Of a DNA stretch of 19,362 nt, positions 1 through 7,447 are shown in pieces. This DNA comes from JAEYZS01 sp031374125. Lineage in GTDB: Bacteria > Bdellovibrionota > Bdellovibrionia > Bdellovibrionales > JAEYZS01. Position 1 is the stretch's first letter. Each line of letters starts with the position of its first letter. The translations under genes were made by a program, and so were the position numbers. The stretch is from positions 1-19,362 of the forward strand of contig JANMFM010000346.1 of the NCBI GenBank assembly GCA_031374125.1, given 5' to 3'. Under the pieces are notes generated by a model that worked only from the letters and a program-made list of their open reading frames with translations, did no database searches and was not told where the DNA came from.

Positions 1-524
1 CTTTCTTTTTGATCACGCACTCAGACCAAGCAGTGCTTAAGACCCTGAGATCCAGATCTCAGCTGATGCACTTCTCGTCTTTAAGTTTTGAAGATATGAG
101 AAAACAAACTGACGCTCCTGACTGGATCATCCGATCCTCTCAAGGTAGAATGGATTTACTGGAACAAACAAAAGATGCTGGGCTAGAGTTCATCAGAACA
201 AAATCCTTTTCATTTTTAAGAGATGCCCTCAGTAATGACTTAAAGGCAGCAACATCTTTTAAAGAACTTATGTCTGACAAAGAGAGCGCACTAAAACTTG
301 TGTCGTTGTGGCAACAGATTTTAAGAGATATTCTTTTCTACAAAGAAGGCTTAAATCCAAGAATTCACTCTGACCAAACCGAAGTGTTCGAAGGCTTCCA
401 TGCAGTTTCTCCGGAAAAGATTCAAGATTTATTTCAAAATCTCATTCAGATGGAGCGCGATATCTATGGCAACGTAGACCGCACGCTCACTTTTGAAAAT
501 TTCATTTTGAATTTGAGAAGCTAA
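1..524 (+). CDS. holB: DNA polymerase III subunit delta' (HolB), C-terminal part, 5' end outside window
   Basis: This is the C-terminal half of the clamp-loader subunit delta', which works with delta, gamma/tau and the beta clamp during replication. The open frame runs off the left edge (codons in phase from base 3). Its first visible residues, FFLITHSDQAVLKTLRSRSQ, match the conserved delta' stretch 'LLxTxxxxxLLxTIRSRCQ' at the end of the AAA+ core. The rest is the helical C-terminal domain (LVSLWQQILRDILFYKEG, then a terminal NLIQMERDIYGNVD segment). A TTG at base 9 could be read as a start, but the conserved motif continues upstream of it, so it is internal. The family is usually a little over 300 residues, so roughly half is missing. 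holB commonly lies next to tatD, which occurs here about 2.4 kb downstream on the same strand, supporting the call. The stop is one base from the stop of a convergent minus-strand gene. Confidence 0.85.
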   Translation, partial: FFLITHSDQAVLKTLRSRSQLMHFSSLSFEDMRKQTDAPDWIIRSSQGRMDLLEQTKDAGLEFIRTKSFSFLRDALSNDLKAATSFKELMSDKESALKLVSLWQQILRDILFYKEGLNPRIHSDQTEVFEGFHAVSPEKIQDLFQNLIQMERDIYGNVDRTLTFENFILNLRS

Positions 525-525
525 A

Positions 526-1674
526 TTATCTGTTACCCTTTGAGGAATTCTTCGCTGCATTTTGTAGTCGTATGTTATTGTATGCAGACCTCACATCTTC
601 GGAATTGCACTCATCTGCAGGCCCGCCAAATCCCTTTGCATGGATATACTCAGAAAGAAATCCTCTATTGAAACTATCAATTGGTCGATAAAACATTATC
701 GTTGGTTCATTGATACTACTTTTCAATAACCTTGCACGATCTGCAATTTCATCATCAGTTGAAATTAAATCCGAATTAATTTTTTTAAGTTTCTCAGAAG
801 ATGGCTTGTAATTGAAGCGAAGAATATGTGCTACCCCATCTAAAAGTTCACTGACTGCCTCAGCCTTAGTTTCATCAATCCATTGCACATTCAATCCTAA
901 ATTTTTAAGAGAATTTATAGCTACAACTTCATTTTTATCCAACTGCTTAAATGCTTTGATCTTCGCAATTTCTTCCGCACCACATCTCTTATTAATTAAT
1001 TTAGTAGATTTAGAGTTTGAATAGTCATAAAAAGCCTTTGTCATGTAAGCTGTGTAAATAAAATTAGAATATAGCTTTCCAGCCAATGTTTTTGCGTTTT
1101 TTTTACACTTTTCTTCATTATTATCCTCTAAACATGACTTAGCATGTGAGATAATCGATTCATATTCATCATCGGAAAGATACACCTGATTTATAATGTC
1201 TGATGTATTTCCTTTATTTTTCAAATTAAGACTTCTTAATTCATTGTATAATTCTTGAGATAAAATATTTTGGCTGGCTTTTATATTTACAAGTTTTTTA
1301 CCTTTTGTAAAAGTAGAATTTCGAGTTCCTTTTACCCACCCCTCTGAAACTGATTTGTTGAAATCTTCTATCTCTTGCGAATTTTTTTCTAAACACTCAA
1401 AAAATTTTCCTTCAGCTATGTTAAAATCCTTTAGTGCTTTAACATAGCTTTGCAAATCAAGTAAATTTTTTCCTTGAATTTGAACTTTTTCAATTGTTAC
1501 GTCTTCAGAATCAAATTTTATTGGATTATAACCATAATAGCTATTTACAGTCTGCGCAGTCGCACAAAGCTTAGCTTGTGACATAACATCCATATTTTGA
1601 ATATTGGTGGTCATATCTGCATGCGAAGCTATAGATAACACACTAATTAAGACAAAGACTTTCCAAGAAAACAT
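526..1674 (-). CDS. Secreted six-cysteine protein of unknown function, copy A
   Basis: I do not recognise the family. The 382-residue protein begins with a clear signal peptide (MFSWKVFVLISVLSIASHA, probable cut before Asp20), so it is exported, probably to the periplasm. I chose the ATG at 1674 because AAGGAG lies four bases upstream and the signal peptide starts there; an in-frame ATG at 1701 would add nine polar residues without a ribosome binding site. The mature part is mostly helical and charged. It has exactly six cysteines (37, 94, 181, 190, 231, 356) that align one for one with the neighbouring gene at 1767-2858, and both proteins end in NSSxGxR. The coding sequence is AT-rich: sampled 60-base rows hold 12 to 17 G+C, against 20 in a row of the paralogue and 25 in a row of gap. 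The gene is convergent with holB. Disulfide bonding is inferred from the paired, conserved cysteines. Confidence 0.75.
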   Translation of the reverse strand: MFSWKVFVLISVLSIASHADMTTNIQNMDVMSQAKLCATAQTVNSYYGYNPIKFDSEDVTIEKVQIQGKNLLDLQSYVKALKDFNIAEGKFFECLEKNSQEIEDFNKSVSEGWVKGTRNSTFTKGKKLVNIKASQNILSQELYNELRSLNLKNKGNTSDIINQVYLSDDEYESIISHAKSCLEDNNEEKCKKNAKTLAGKLYSNFIYTAYMTKAFYDYSNSKSTKLINKRCGAEEIAKIKAFKQLDKNEVVAINSLKNLGLNVQWIDETKAEAVSELLDGVAHILRFNYKPSSEKLKKINSDLISTDDEIADRARLLKSSINEPTIMFYRPIDSFNRGFLSEYIHAKGFGGPADECNSEDVRSAYNNIRLQNAAKNSSKGNR

Positions 1675-1766
1675 AATTCTCCTTATTTGATTATCATTCA
1701 ATAATTAATAATAGCTTACTATTTAAACATGTAAATATATTAAGTCCCAATCTAGACCAATGTGTT

Positions 1767-2858
1767 TTAGCGCGACCCCGAAGATGAGTTATATAGAAAG
1801 CTCTTTGAAGATGAATTGTTACATCTGACCGTATCTTCGTCGCGCACACTGATCCCTATTTTGGCTCGTGTCACTAAACCTGCTTTGTCGTAAAGATACA
1901 TAATGGACTCAGCTTCCAAAGCTTTTATCAAGCCAAATAATTTTGTCTGTTTTTTATAAAAATTAAAATCACGATCAGCGATCACCACTTTGTTGAGCTC
2001 GGCGATTTCATTTTTAATTTCGGCACGTTTTTCAGTATTTGACGCATAAGACACCTTAATGATGGTCTTCTTACCCTTCATTATTTCTTTAATATCTTTT
2101 AACGAAAATCCCTCGATATCTGCTAGGGCATAACCTAAATTTAAAAATATTTCTTTCAGTATGTCCTTTTGACGTTGAATCTGGATTTTTAACTTATCTT
2201 GATCCGCAATTTCTTTTTGGCAATTTTTACCTCTTATTTTAGCGTGCTGTTTAGTTAAAAAAACCTCCAAACGACTTCGAATAATCGAAGCATATACAAA
2301 GCTCGGCTGCAGCGGAACTAAAATTTTCTTTGCACTTTTAGCGCAATCCTGCGGAGATTCTACCGAATAGCATTCGTTTAAATCCTTTAATTTTTTCTCT
2401 TGTTCTGAAGTGACATAGATCTCGTTAATGCCTTGAATGGAACTTGCAAATTCATCCGTCATGGCTTGATACAAAGCAGAGTTTATATAATCCAACTTAA
2501 TGGATTTTTTATCTTTAGCAAATTCACCGAGCTCACTTTGATAGGACCAAGTTTTCTCAATGTTGCTTTTTTTCTTTTCAAATTCATTATCAGTTTTATC
2601 TTGGCAGCGACGAAATTGGGCATAATTTCTTTCTTGCAGTTCTCCAACCTCTATAAATTTTTTAAAAATCTCTTCTTGCTGAGGACTCAATTCGATAGCC
2701 TCTATTTTTACTTGTTTGGCATCATAAGCCAAGGCCGGCTCTAAATCCGGTTTATTTTTAAGTTCTTGAGAAAGACAAGCCGTAAACTTATCCACGACAC
2801 TCGCCTTTGCTTGAAAGGCACTTAAAACTATCATCGAAATCAAAAGAAATTTTGCCAT
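1767..2858 (-). CDS. Secreted six-cysteine protein of unknown function, copy B (paralogue of copy A)
   Basis: This 363-residue protein has a signal peptide (MAKFLLISMIVLSAFQAKA, cut near residue 19) and a charged, helix-rich mature part; no known domain is recognised. Its six cysteines (28, 85, 163, 172, 213, 346) match copy A in order. Three of the five intervals are identical in the two proteins: C1-C2 57, C3-C4 9 and C4-C5 41 residues. Further matching blocks are INEIYVTSE against INQVYLSDD, and IFLNLG against SLKNLG at the same distance after C5. The last residues, NSSSGSR, match NSSKGNR in copy A. Copy A follows on the same strand after 92 bases, so the two may be co-transcribed or have separate promoters. 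No strong Shine-Dalgarno precedes this ATG. The gene is divergent from tatD with 88 bases between them. A periplasmic or cell-surface structural role is possible but not shown. Confidence 0.75.
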   Translation of the reverse strand: MAKFLLISMIVLSAFQAKASVVDKFTACLSQELKNKPDLEPALAYDAKQVKIEAIELSPQQEEIFKKFIEVGELQERNYAQFRRCQDKTDNEFEKKKSNIEKTWSYQSELGEFAKDKKSIKLDYINSALYQAMTDEFASSIQGINEIYVTSEQEKKLKDLNECYSVESPQDCAKSAKKILVPLQPSFVYASIIRSRLEVFLTKQHAKIRGKNCQKEIADQDKLKIQIQRQKDILKEIFLNLGYALADIEGFSLKDIKEIMKGKKTIIKVSYASNTEKRAEIKNEIAELNKVVIADRDFNFYKKQTKLFGLIKALEAESIMYLYDKAGLVTRAKIGISVRDEDTVRCNNSSSKSFLYNSSSGSR

Positions 2859-2946
2859 AGGATAATTTTAAATCAAGAAACTCCATTTGGGAAATTTTAC
2901 CCAACCAGGTCTAGACTCTAGGCCTGACTTCATATAGGATTAATCT

Positions 2947-3717
2947 ATGGTTCAATGGATCGATACACACACTCATTTTGGAATGCTCGAAGAAGGCGCA
3001 GAAGCGGGCTTAGAAAAAGCCAAATCGTTGGGCGTGCAGAAGTTCATCAACATTGGAACTAATCCAGAAGACCATGAACAAGTTTATGATTTTGCCCAAA
3101 AACACTATCCGACGGTTTTTTGTACGCTGGGCGTTCATCCGCATGATGCAAAAATTTATACGGACGAAGTGGATAAGTATTTGAGATTAAAATCTCAAAA
3201 CAAAGAAGTGATCGCCATCGGTGAAATCGGCCTTGATTATTACTACTTGAATTCCACGAAGGAAGAACAAAAAGCGGCTTTCGAAAGGCAACTTCAAGTG
3301 GCGGCAGACTTAGGCTTGCCAGTAGAAATTCATACACGTGATGCTGAAGAAGATACCATTGAAATTCTTAAAAAATATCAAGGTAAGGTTAAAGGACTGC
3401 TTCACTGCTTCACGGGTACTCAATGGTTAGCAGACGAAGCCTTAAAAATCGGATTCAATATTTCCATCAGCGGCGTGGTGACCTTTAAAAATGCTGAGGA
3501 TTTAAGAAGCATAGTTAGAAGCTTACCTATCGATCGCATACACGTAGAAACCGACGCTCCATTTTTAGCGCCCGTGCCTCAGCGAGGAAAAAAGAATACG
3601 CCAGCCTTCGTCACTCACGTCGGAGAGTTCGTAGCTCAACTTAAAGGCGTTTCCTCAGAAGATCTGTCCGCACAAATCTTAAAAAATACAAAAGCACTTT
3701 TTCCAAGATTCATCTAA
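2947..3717 (+). CDS. tatD: TatD-family metal-dependent deoxyribonuclease
   Basis: TatD-family proteins are amidohydrolase-fold (TIM-barrel) metal-dependent nucleases linked to DNA repair and degradation. All family landmarks are visible in 256 residues, a normal length: DTHTHF with metal ligands His8 and His10, GVHPH (62-66), GEIGLDYYY with bridging Glu93, EIHTRDA with His129, HCFTG with His153, and ETDAPFLAP with Asp203, followed by Arg213-Gly-Lys. The family more often reads D-[ST]-H-C-H at the start; here the middle residue is Thr. The ATG is preceded by AGGA at 2936-2939 with seven bases between. It is on the same strand as holB, with which tatD is often grouped, but the two are separated by the minus-strand pair of secreted paralogues. 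The exact substrate cannot be told from sequence because TatD, YcfH-type and YjjV-type members look alike. Confidence 0.9.
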   Translation: MVQWIDTHTHFGMLEEGAEAGLEKAKSLGVQKFINIGTNPEDHEQVYDFAQKHYPTVFCTLGVHPHDAKIYTDEVDKYLRLKSQNKEVIAIGEIGLDYYYLNSTKEEQKAAFERQLQVAADLGLPVEIHTRDAEEDTIEILKKYQGKVKGLLHCFTGTQWLADEALKIGFNISISGVVTFKNAEDLRSIVRSLPIDRIHVETDAPFLAPVPQRGKKNTPAFVTHVGEFVAQLKGVSSEDLSAQILKNTKALFPRFI

Positions 3718-3781
3718 AATATATGGTGAACGTCACTTGCGGCGCCGAATAAGCTCTGCGTTGTGATGACTATACTTTTAT

Positions 3782-3798
3782 TCAAGTCTTCGACTTGA
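3782..3798. promoter_or_regulatory. Perfect 7-bp inverted repeat between tatD and gap
   Basis: TCAAGTC-TTC-GACTTGA is a perfect 7-base dyad with a three-base centre. It lies about 26 bases upstream of the candidate -35 box for the glycolytic operon. No T-run follows it on either strand, so a rho-independent terminator is unlikely. A regulator binding site is possible but unproven. Confidence 0.3.
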
Positions 3799-3823
3799 CG
3801 CAATTCGACTTTAGGCTCTCTCA

Positions 3824-3852
3824 TTGCCAATTTCCTACTAAAAGCGTACATA
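3824..3852 (+). promoter_or_regulatory. Candidate sigma-70 promoter for the gap-pgk-tpiA operon
   Basis: TTGCCA (3824-3829) matches five of six positions of the -35 consensus. After a 17-base spacer comes TACATA (3847-3852), a weak -10 that runs into TATAAA (3851-3856). Transcription would start near 3858, leaving a leader of about 20 bases that contains the AGGAGA ribosome binding site at 3865-3870. The -10 match is weak, so this is tentative. Confidence 0.3.
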
Positions 3853-3876
3853 TAAAGGCTTATCAGGAGAACATAT

Positions 3877-4884
3877 ATGTCACGCAAATTGAGAGTTGGA
3901 ATTAATGGTTTTGGTCGTATTGGTCGTATGGTTTTTAGAGCTGGTTACGACAAAGTGGATTTTGTTGGAATCAACGACACTTCAAATATCGCGACGAGCG
4001 CGCATCTTTTAAAATACGACAGCACTCACCGCATGGCTCCTTTTGAAGTCGGGCATAATGCTGCCGGGTTACTCGTTAACGGAAAAGGCATTCCCGTTTC
4101 AAGCTCCAAAAATCCTGCGGATATTCCTTGGGACAAGTGGGAAGTGGACATCGTGTTCGAATGTACGGGCGCCTTCAAATCTGCAGCCGATTTCCAAAAA
4201 CACATTAAAGGCTCAGTTAAAAGAGTCTTGGTCTCCGCTCCTGCAGAAGGCGTAGACTTCACCGCGGTATTTGGCGTGAACCACACTCAATACAATGCGG
4301 ATAAACATAAAATTGTTTCCAATGCTTCTTGCACCACAAACTGCCTTGCACCTTTGGTAAAAGTTCTTCATGACAATTTCACAATTGAAAAAGGTATGAT
4401 GACAACAGTTCACTCCTACACCAGCGATCAAAGATTGCTCGATGCTGGTCACAAAGATCTAAGACGCGCACGTGCTGCGGCACTTTCAATGATCCCAACG
4501 ACAACAGGTGCAGCGATTGCCGTGGGCGAAGTTCTTCCGGATCTCAAAGGAAAAATTGACGGAGTGAGCATCCGAGTTCCGACTCCAGATGTTTCACTGG
4601 TGGACTTCGTGGGTATTACAAAAAAACAAGTTACAATCGAATCTGTTAACGATGCACTAACAAAAGCTTCACAAAAAGAAATGTTAGGCATCATGAAAAT
4701 CGAAAAAGATCCACTCGTGAGTACGGACTTTATCGGATCTCCTTTTAGTTCCATCATTGATTTAGATCAAACGATGGTGATCGAAGGAAACATGATCAAG
4801 GTTCTTTCTTGGTACGACAATGAGATGGGCTTCTCTCACAGAATGGTTGATCTTGCGTTATTCATGAAAGCAAAAGGTTTATAA
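3877..4884 (+). CDS. gap: Glyceraldehyde-3-phosphate dehydrogenase, type I (NAD-dependent)
   Basis: This enzyme oxidises and phosphorylates glyceraldehyde 3-phosphate to 1,3-bisphosphoglycerate in the cytoplasm, reducing NAD+. The 335-residue protein is full length. It has the Rossmann motif GINGFGRIGR (8-17), Asp34 at the end of the second strand (typical of NAD rather than NADP preference), the catalytic motif SNASCTTNC with Cys152, catalytic His179 in TTVHSYT, and the C-terminal WYDNEMGFSHRMVDL. AGGAGA at 3865-3870 sits six bases upstream of the ATG. It is the first gene of gap-pgk-tpiA: pgk starts two bases after its stop, implying co-transcription and possible translational coupling. Nothing unusual was seen in the active site. 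Confidence 0.97.
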   Translation: MSRKLRVGINGFGRIGRMVFRAGYDKVDFVGINDTSNIATSAHLLKYDSTHRMAPFEVGHNAAGLLVNGKGIPVSSSKNPADIPWDKWEVDIVFECTGAFKSAADFQKHIKGSVKRVLVSAPAEGVDFTAVFGVNHTQYNADKHKIVSNASCTTNCLAPLVKVLHDNFTIEKGMMTTVHSYTSDQRLLDAGHKDLRRARAAALSMIPTTTGAAIAVGEVLPDLKGKIDGVSIRVPTPDVSLVDFVGITKKQVTIESVNDALTKASQKEMLGIMKIEKDPLVSTDFIGSPFSSIIDLDQTMVIEGNMIKVLSWYDNEMGFSHRMVDLALFMKAKGL

Positions 4885-4886
4885 TC

Positions 4887-6134
4887 ATGACTACTACACC
4901 GTTAGTGACTCCCCCACATCCGGTTACACCAGGATTAAAGGGTATTAAATTTATTGAAGAATTGGATATCAAAGAAAAAAGAGTTTTCCTAAGGCTTGAT
5001 CTCAACGTTCCTATGAAAAACGGAAAAATAACTGACGACACAAGAATCAAAGAAGCCATTCCTACAATTCAGTATTGCTTAGACAACAAATGTAAGCTCA
5101 TGATCGCCTCTCATCTTGGCAGACCTGAAGGCTTTGATAAAAAATATTCTCTCGAAGCCGTTGCTGAAAGACTCCACGAACTCTTGAATGCCGAAATCCA
5201 TTTGATCGAAGATCCTGCAAGCGATGCTCCGAAAGCTTTGATGAAGACTCTTAGACCAAATCAAATCGTGTTACTTGAGAACGTAAGATACATTACCGGC
5301 GAACAAAAGAACGACGAGAAGTTTGCTCAAAAACTGGCTCAGTATGCTGATGTTTACATTAACGACGCGTTCGGCGCTTCTCACCGAGCGCATTCTACAA
5401 TCGATGCACTCCCAAAACTCATCAAAACAAAAGGCGTGGGCTTCTTGATGAAAAAAGAAATCGAGATGCTCGATAAAGTTCTTTATGATTACGAGTCCCC
5501 ATTTATCGCAATTCTTGGCGGATCTAAAGTGAGCGACAAGATCGGCGTCCTTGATGCCCTTATTGATCGCGTAGACACCTTTATCATCGGTGGAGCCATG
5601 GCCTATACATTTATGGCCGCTCTGAAACAAGGCGTAGGAAATTCTCGCATAGAACAAGACAAAGTGAGCTACGCAAAAAGATTTATGGAAAAGGTAGAAG
5701 CTCGTGACAAAAAAGTGCTACTTCCCATAGATCATGTCTGCTCAAAAAATTTTGAAAATCCAATTCCACAAATTGTTGGAACTCCAGATATTCCAGACGG
5801 TCTAATGGCCCTGGATATCGGCGAAAAATCGCGAAGATTATTTGCCGCAGAAATTGCTAAAGGAAAAACCGTATTTTGGAATGGCCCCATGGGCGTATTC
5901 GAGAAAAAAGGATTTGAACGCGGAACAATGGGTATCGCAAAAGCTGTGAGCGAATGCGAAGGCTTTACGGTTGTCGGCGGTGGTGATAGTGTTTCTGCAC
6001 TCAATGAGTCAGGTTATGCTGATAAAGTGGATCACATCTCTACTGGTGGCGGCGCAAGCTTAGAATATCTTCAAGGTGATAAATTGGCGGGATTAGAAGT
6101 TCTAAGAACTAGAGTTAGAGAACCCTCACCATGA
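4887..6134 (+). CDS. pgk: Phosphoglycerate kinase
   Basis: It transfers phosphate from 1,3-bisphosphoglycerate to ADP in the second step encoded by this operon. Landmarks in order: RVFLRLDLNVPM (32-43), ASHLGRPEG (74-82), ENVRY (131-135), NDAFGASHRAHS (159-170), the GGSKVSDKIGVLDALID hinge block (211-227), GGAMAYTF (235-242), FWNGPMGVFE (330-339), GGGDSVSAL (364-372) and STGGGASLEYLQG (385-397). At 415 residues it is slightly long, because of a Pro/Thr-rich N-terminal extension of about 18 residues (MTTTPLVTPPHPVTPGLKG) before the point where most family members begin. No better internal ATG, GTG or TTG exists near that point, so the start at 4887 is kept. Its ATG is two bases after the gap stop, and its TGA overlaps the tpiA ATG. 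Confidence 0.97.
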   Translation: MTTTPLVTPPHPVTPGLKGIKFIEELDIKEKRVFLRLDLNVPMKNGKITDDTRIKEAIPTIQYCLDNKCKLMIASHLGRPEGFDKKYSLEAVAERLHELLNAEIHLIEDPASDAPKALMKTLRPNQIVLLENVRYITGEQKNDEKFAQKLAQYADVYINDAFGASHRAHSTIDALPKLIKTKGVGFLMKKEIEMLDKVLYDYESPFIAILGGSKVSDKIGVLDALIDRVDTFIIGGAMAYTFMAALKQGVGNSRIEQDKVSYAKRFMEKVEARDKKVLLPIDHVCSKNFENPIPQIVGTPDIPDGLMALDIGEKSRRLFAAEIAKGKTVFWNGPMGVFEKKGFERGTMGIAKAVSECEGFTVVGGGDSVSALNESGYADKVDHISTGGGASLEYLQGDKLAGLEVLRTRVREPSP

Positions 6135-6889
6135 GAGAAAAATTAGTAGCCGCAAATTGGAAGATGTATAAAAACCCTAAAGAATCTACGACGTTCCTCG
6201 CAAAATTCTTAGAATTGATTCCACAAAAAAATCAAAAACAAGTTTTTATCTTTCCGCAAACGGTTTGCTTGCAAGCAGTGGAAGATTATTTGATTGAGAA
6301 AAATGCAGACATCCTCACTGGCGCACAAAATTGCTACACTGAGGATGAAGGTACTTTCACGGGAGAAATCTCTCCTAAAGTTCTCAAAGACATGGGAACA
6401 GATGCTGTTTTGATTGGACATTCCGAAAGACGCAGCCATTTTAAAGAAGACAACGAACTCTTAGCTAAGAAAATTAAATCTGCTCAAAATCACAATTTAA
6501 TTCCTATGTATTGCATCGGTGAAACTCTGGATCAACGAAAGAGCAGAAAAACTTTTGATGTTTTAAAAGAACAGTTGGACGTTGGGCTAAAACATTTTGA
6601 TCATAAAGGCAGCCTTATCGTAGCCTATGAACCCGTTTGGGCCATCGGCACCGGAGAAGTTGCCACCCCCGAACAAGCTCAAGAAGCCCATGCCTTTGTA
6701 AGAAAAACTCTCCATGACATCACGGGCCTACATACCTATAAGATTCTTTATGGCGGATCCGTTAAACCCGAAAACGCAACAGAGCTTATCTCTAAGCCCG
6801 ACATCGATGGATTCTTGGTAGGCGGAGCATCCCTTAAACCAGAGAGCCTCGCCCAAATCTGCCAGATTGCTTTAACCAAAATGAGCTAA
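6131..6889 (+). CDS. tpiA: Triosephosphate isomerase
   Basis: It interconverts dihydroxyacetone phosphate and glyceraldehyde 3-phosphate, feeding the substrate of the gap product. The 252 residues show the whole active site: Asn9 and Lys11 in AANWKMYK, His97 in LIGHSERR, catalytic Glu167 with the flexible loop in AYEPVWAIGTG, and the phosphate-binding YGGSVKPEN and GFLVGGASL blocks. The start overlaps the pgk stop as ATGA (6131-6134), a classic arrangement for translational coupling. A 116-base gap then separates it from secG, so read-through into secG is plausible but not certain. Confidence 0.97.
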   Translation: MREKLVAANWKMYKNPKESTTFLAKFLELIPQKNQKQVFIFPQTVCLQAVEDYLIEKNADILTGAQNCYTEDEGTFTGEISPKVLKDMGTDAVLIGHSERRSHFKEDNELLAKKIKSAQNHNLIPMYCIGETLDQRKSRKTFDVLKEQLDVGLKHFDHKGSLIVAYEPVWAIGTGEVATPEQAQEAHAFVRKTLHDITGLHTYKILYGGSVKPENATELISKPDIDGFLVGGASLKPESLAQICQIALTKMS

Positions 6890-7005
6890 GTCGCTTAGCA
6901 ACTCTTGTGCGATTTTATGCGACTCTTTGCGTTATTGTAAAAATATGTGGCCTACTTGGGCGCTTAAGCTTATAAATTTCTTTCTATTTTTAGGAGACGA
7001 CATAA

Positions 7006-7362
7006 ATGACTTTTGTAGCAATCCTTCATATTATCGCAGCATTACTTTTAATCACTTTGGTTCTTATTCAAGATTCTAAAGGCGCAATGGGCGGTTCATT
7101 TGGTGGTGGCGGATCTTCTAATTCTATTTTAGGTCCGACTGGCGCTCCTAATTTTCTTTTCAAAATGACTAGATATATAGTTCTAGGTTTTGCAGTAACT
7201 AGCTTACTACTTACAAAACTATCTTCTGAAAAAAGCGGAAGTGCTCTTGATGACCTTCCTCCTTCAGCAACACAAAGTGCTCCTGTAGTTCCAGGAACTG
7301 ATACTGCTCCAGTAGCTGCACCTGCTGAAACTCAAAAAACAGCGACTCCAGAAACTAAGTAG
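7006..7362 (+). CDS. secG: Preprotein translocase subunit SecG
   Basis: SecG is the small accessory subunit of the SecYEG protein-conducting channel in the inner membrane. The 118-residue product has the standard layout: TM1 (about 3-21), the conserved loop QDSKGAMGGSFGGGGSSNSI (22-41), then NFLFKMTRY and TM2 (about 57-71). The C-terminal 40 residues form an Ala/Pro/Thr-rich tail (SAPVVPGTDTAPVAAPAETQ and onward), longer than in many SecG proteins and probably disordered. AGGAGA at 6992-6997 lies eight bases before the ATG. Its position downstream of tpiA, on the same strand, is a recurrent bacterial arrangement. It may be transcribed with the glycolytic genes or from its own promoter in the AT-rich 6935-6990 stretch; I could not define one. 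Confidence 0.93.
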   Translation: MTFVAILHIIAALLLITLVLIQDSKGAMGGSFGGGGSSNSILGPTGAPNFLFKMTRYIVLGFAVTSLLLTKLSSEKSGSALDDLPPSATQSAPVVPGTDTAPVAAPAETQKTATPETK

Positions 7363-7447
7363 TCAGCTAACTAATTATCAACTAGCCAAAAACATCATCT
7401 AACGTAATAATTGAGTGTCAGCCATAAGGGCTAAACTTAAGGATCAG

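Noticed and set aside
9..11. TTG at base 9 as a start of a 171-residue gene
   Set aside because: The conserved delta' motif continues in frame to the window edge, so this codon is internal to holB.
812..1024. Plus-strand open frame inside copy A
   Set aside because: Antisense shadow of a gene with a signal peptide, good ribosome binding site and a paralogue; no ribosome binding site or known motif of its own.
1675..1701. Upstream ATG adding nine residues to copy A
   Set aside because: Gives a polar extension before the signal peptide and lacks a Shine-Dalgarno; the ATG at 1674 has AAGGAG.
2887..2904. Dyad TTGGG-N8-CCCAA between copy B and tatD
   Set aside because: Five-base arms in an AT-rich gap are weak; no matching promoter boxes were found to place it as an operator.
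1751..2915. 8-base inverted repeat TCTAGACC (1751-1758) / GGTCTAGA (2908-2915) flanking copy B
   Set aside because: Only eight bases, no extension and no transposase; most likely chance, since each includes the palindrome TCTAGA.
4026..5657. Several minus-strand open frames of 61-128 residues across gap and pgk
   Set aside because: They lie antisense to well-conserved enzymes and encode low-complexity Ser/Phe-rich peptides without start signals.
6889..6924. Inverted repeat AGTCGC (6889-6894) / GCGACT (6919-6924) after tpiA as a terminator
   Set aside because: Loop of 24 bases and no proper T-run directly after the stem.
7415..7447. GTG start adding 11 residues to the FecR-like protein
   Set aside because: No ribosome binding site; the ATG at 7448 has AAGGA and is followed directly by the membrane helix.
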